Assembly (NCBI GenBank): GCA_002369025.1 | Contig: DFDV01000202.1 | Span: 1-5,791, forward strand | Length of the DNA: 5,791 nt | Source of the DNA: Treponema sp. UBA3819 | GTDB taxonomy: Bacteria; Spirochaetota; Spirochaetia; Treponematales; Treponemataceae | Direction of reading: 5' to 3' | Shown: positions 5,780-5,791 of the stretch, one piece after another | Layout: every line of letters begins with the position of its first letter | Numbering within the stretch: position 1 is the stretch's first letter | The notes under the pieces: generated by a model | What the model saw: only the letters and a program-made list of their open reading frames with translations | Told to the model about the DNA's origin: nothing | Databases searched by the model: none | Translations under genes and position numbers: made by a program

Positions 5780-5791
5780 GTATTATGTATT

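Noticed and set aside
5782..5787. CATAAT on the minus strand, 5 of 6 to a -10 box, ahead of metH.
   Set aside because: It would start the transcript only about 6 nt before the GTG and exclude the ribosome binding site; the matching -35 region lies outside the window.

Overview
The window holds five protein-coding genes in 5.8 kb of dense bacterial DNA. Mid-range GC, tight gene spacing and a cobalamin-dependent MetH without a reactivation domain fit an anaerobe. The overall look suggests a Treponema-like spirochaete, but that is an impression with low confidence and no search behind it.

Layout, left to right. (1) Positions 1-378, plus strand: the 3' part of a QueD/6-pyruvoyl-tetrahydropterin-synthase family gene whose start lies before the window. 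(2) Positions 396-1460, minus strand: a radical SAM protein with a C-terminal SPASM-like cysteine region. (3) Positions 1461-1592: a 132-bp divergent control region with a near-consensus sigma-70 promoter for the radical SAM gene, a 6-bp dyad around its -10 box, and a G8/A7 Shine-Dalgarno tract for the rightward gene. (4) Positions 1593-2291, plus strand: a TylF/MycF-family O-methyltransferase. (5) Positions 2320-3225, minus strand: a PAP2-like protein that keeps the PSLH and KQH signatures but has Cys where the family's charge-relay Asp should be. (6) Positions 3225-5768, minus strand: cobalamin-dependent methionine synthase MetH with homocysteine, pterin, cap and B12 domains but no AdoMet-dependent reactivation domain. 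Its stop overlaps the start of gene 5 (TGATG), so genes 6 and 5 form a translationally coupled operon.

How it fits together. The radical SAM/methyltransferase pair is a divergent unit set between two genes (the queD-like gene and the PAP2-like gene) that would otherwise converge on each other. Hand counts on sampled lines give about 30-48% GC in this pair and about 48-57% in the flanks, so it looks like an inserted accessory cassette, perhaps for modifying a surface glycan or a secondary metabolite. The metH/PAP2-like operon and the queD-like gene look like resident genes. I see no RNA genes, CRISPR arrays, insertion sequences or convincing intrinsic terminators. The most interesting points are the degenerate PAP2 protein coupled to metH, the CExxHGH motif of the QueD-like protein, the poly-G ribosome binding site, the dyad in the divergent promoter, and an apparently orphaned Shine-Dalgarno-like tract at 2299-2318.
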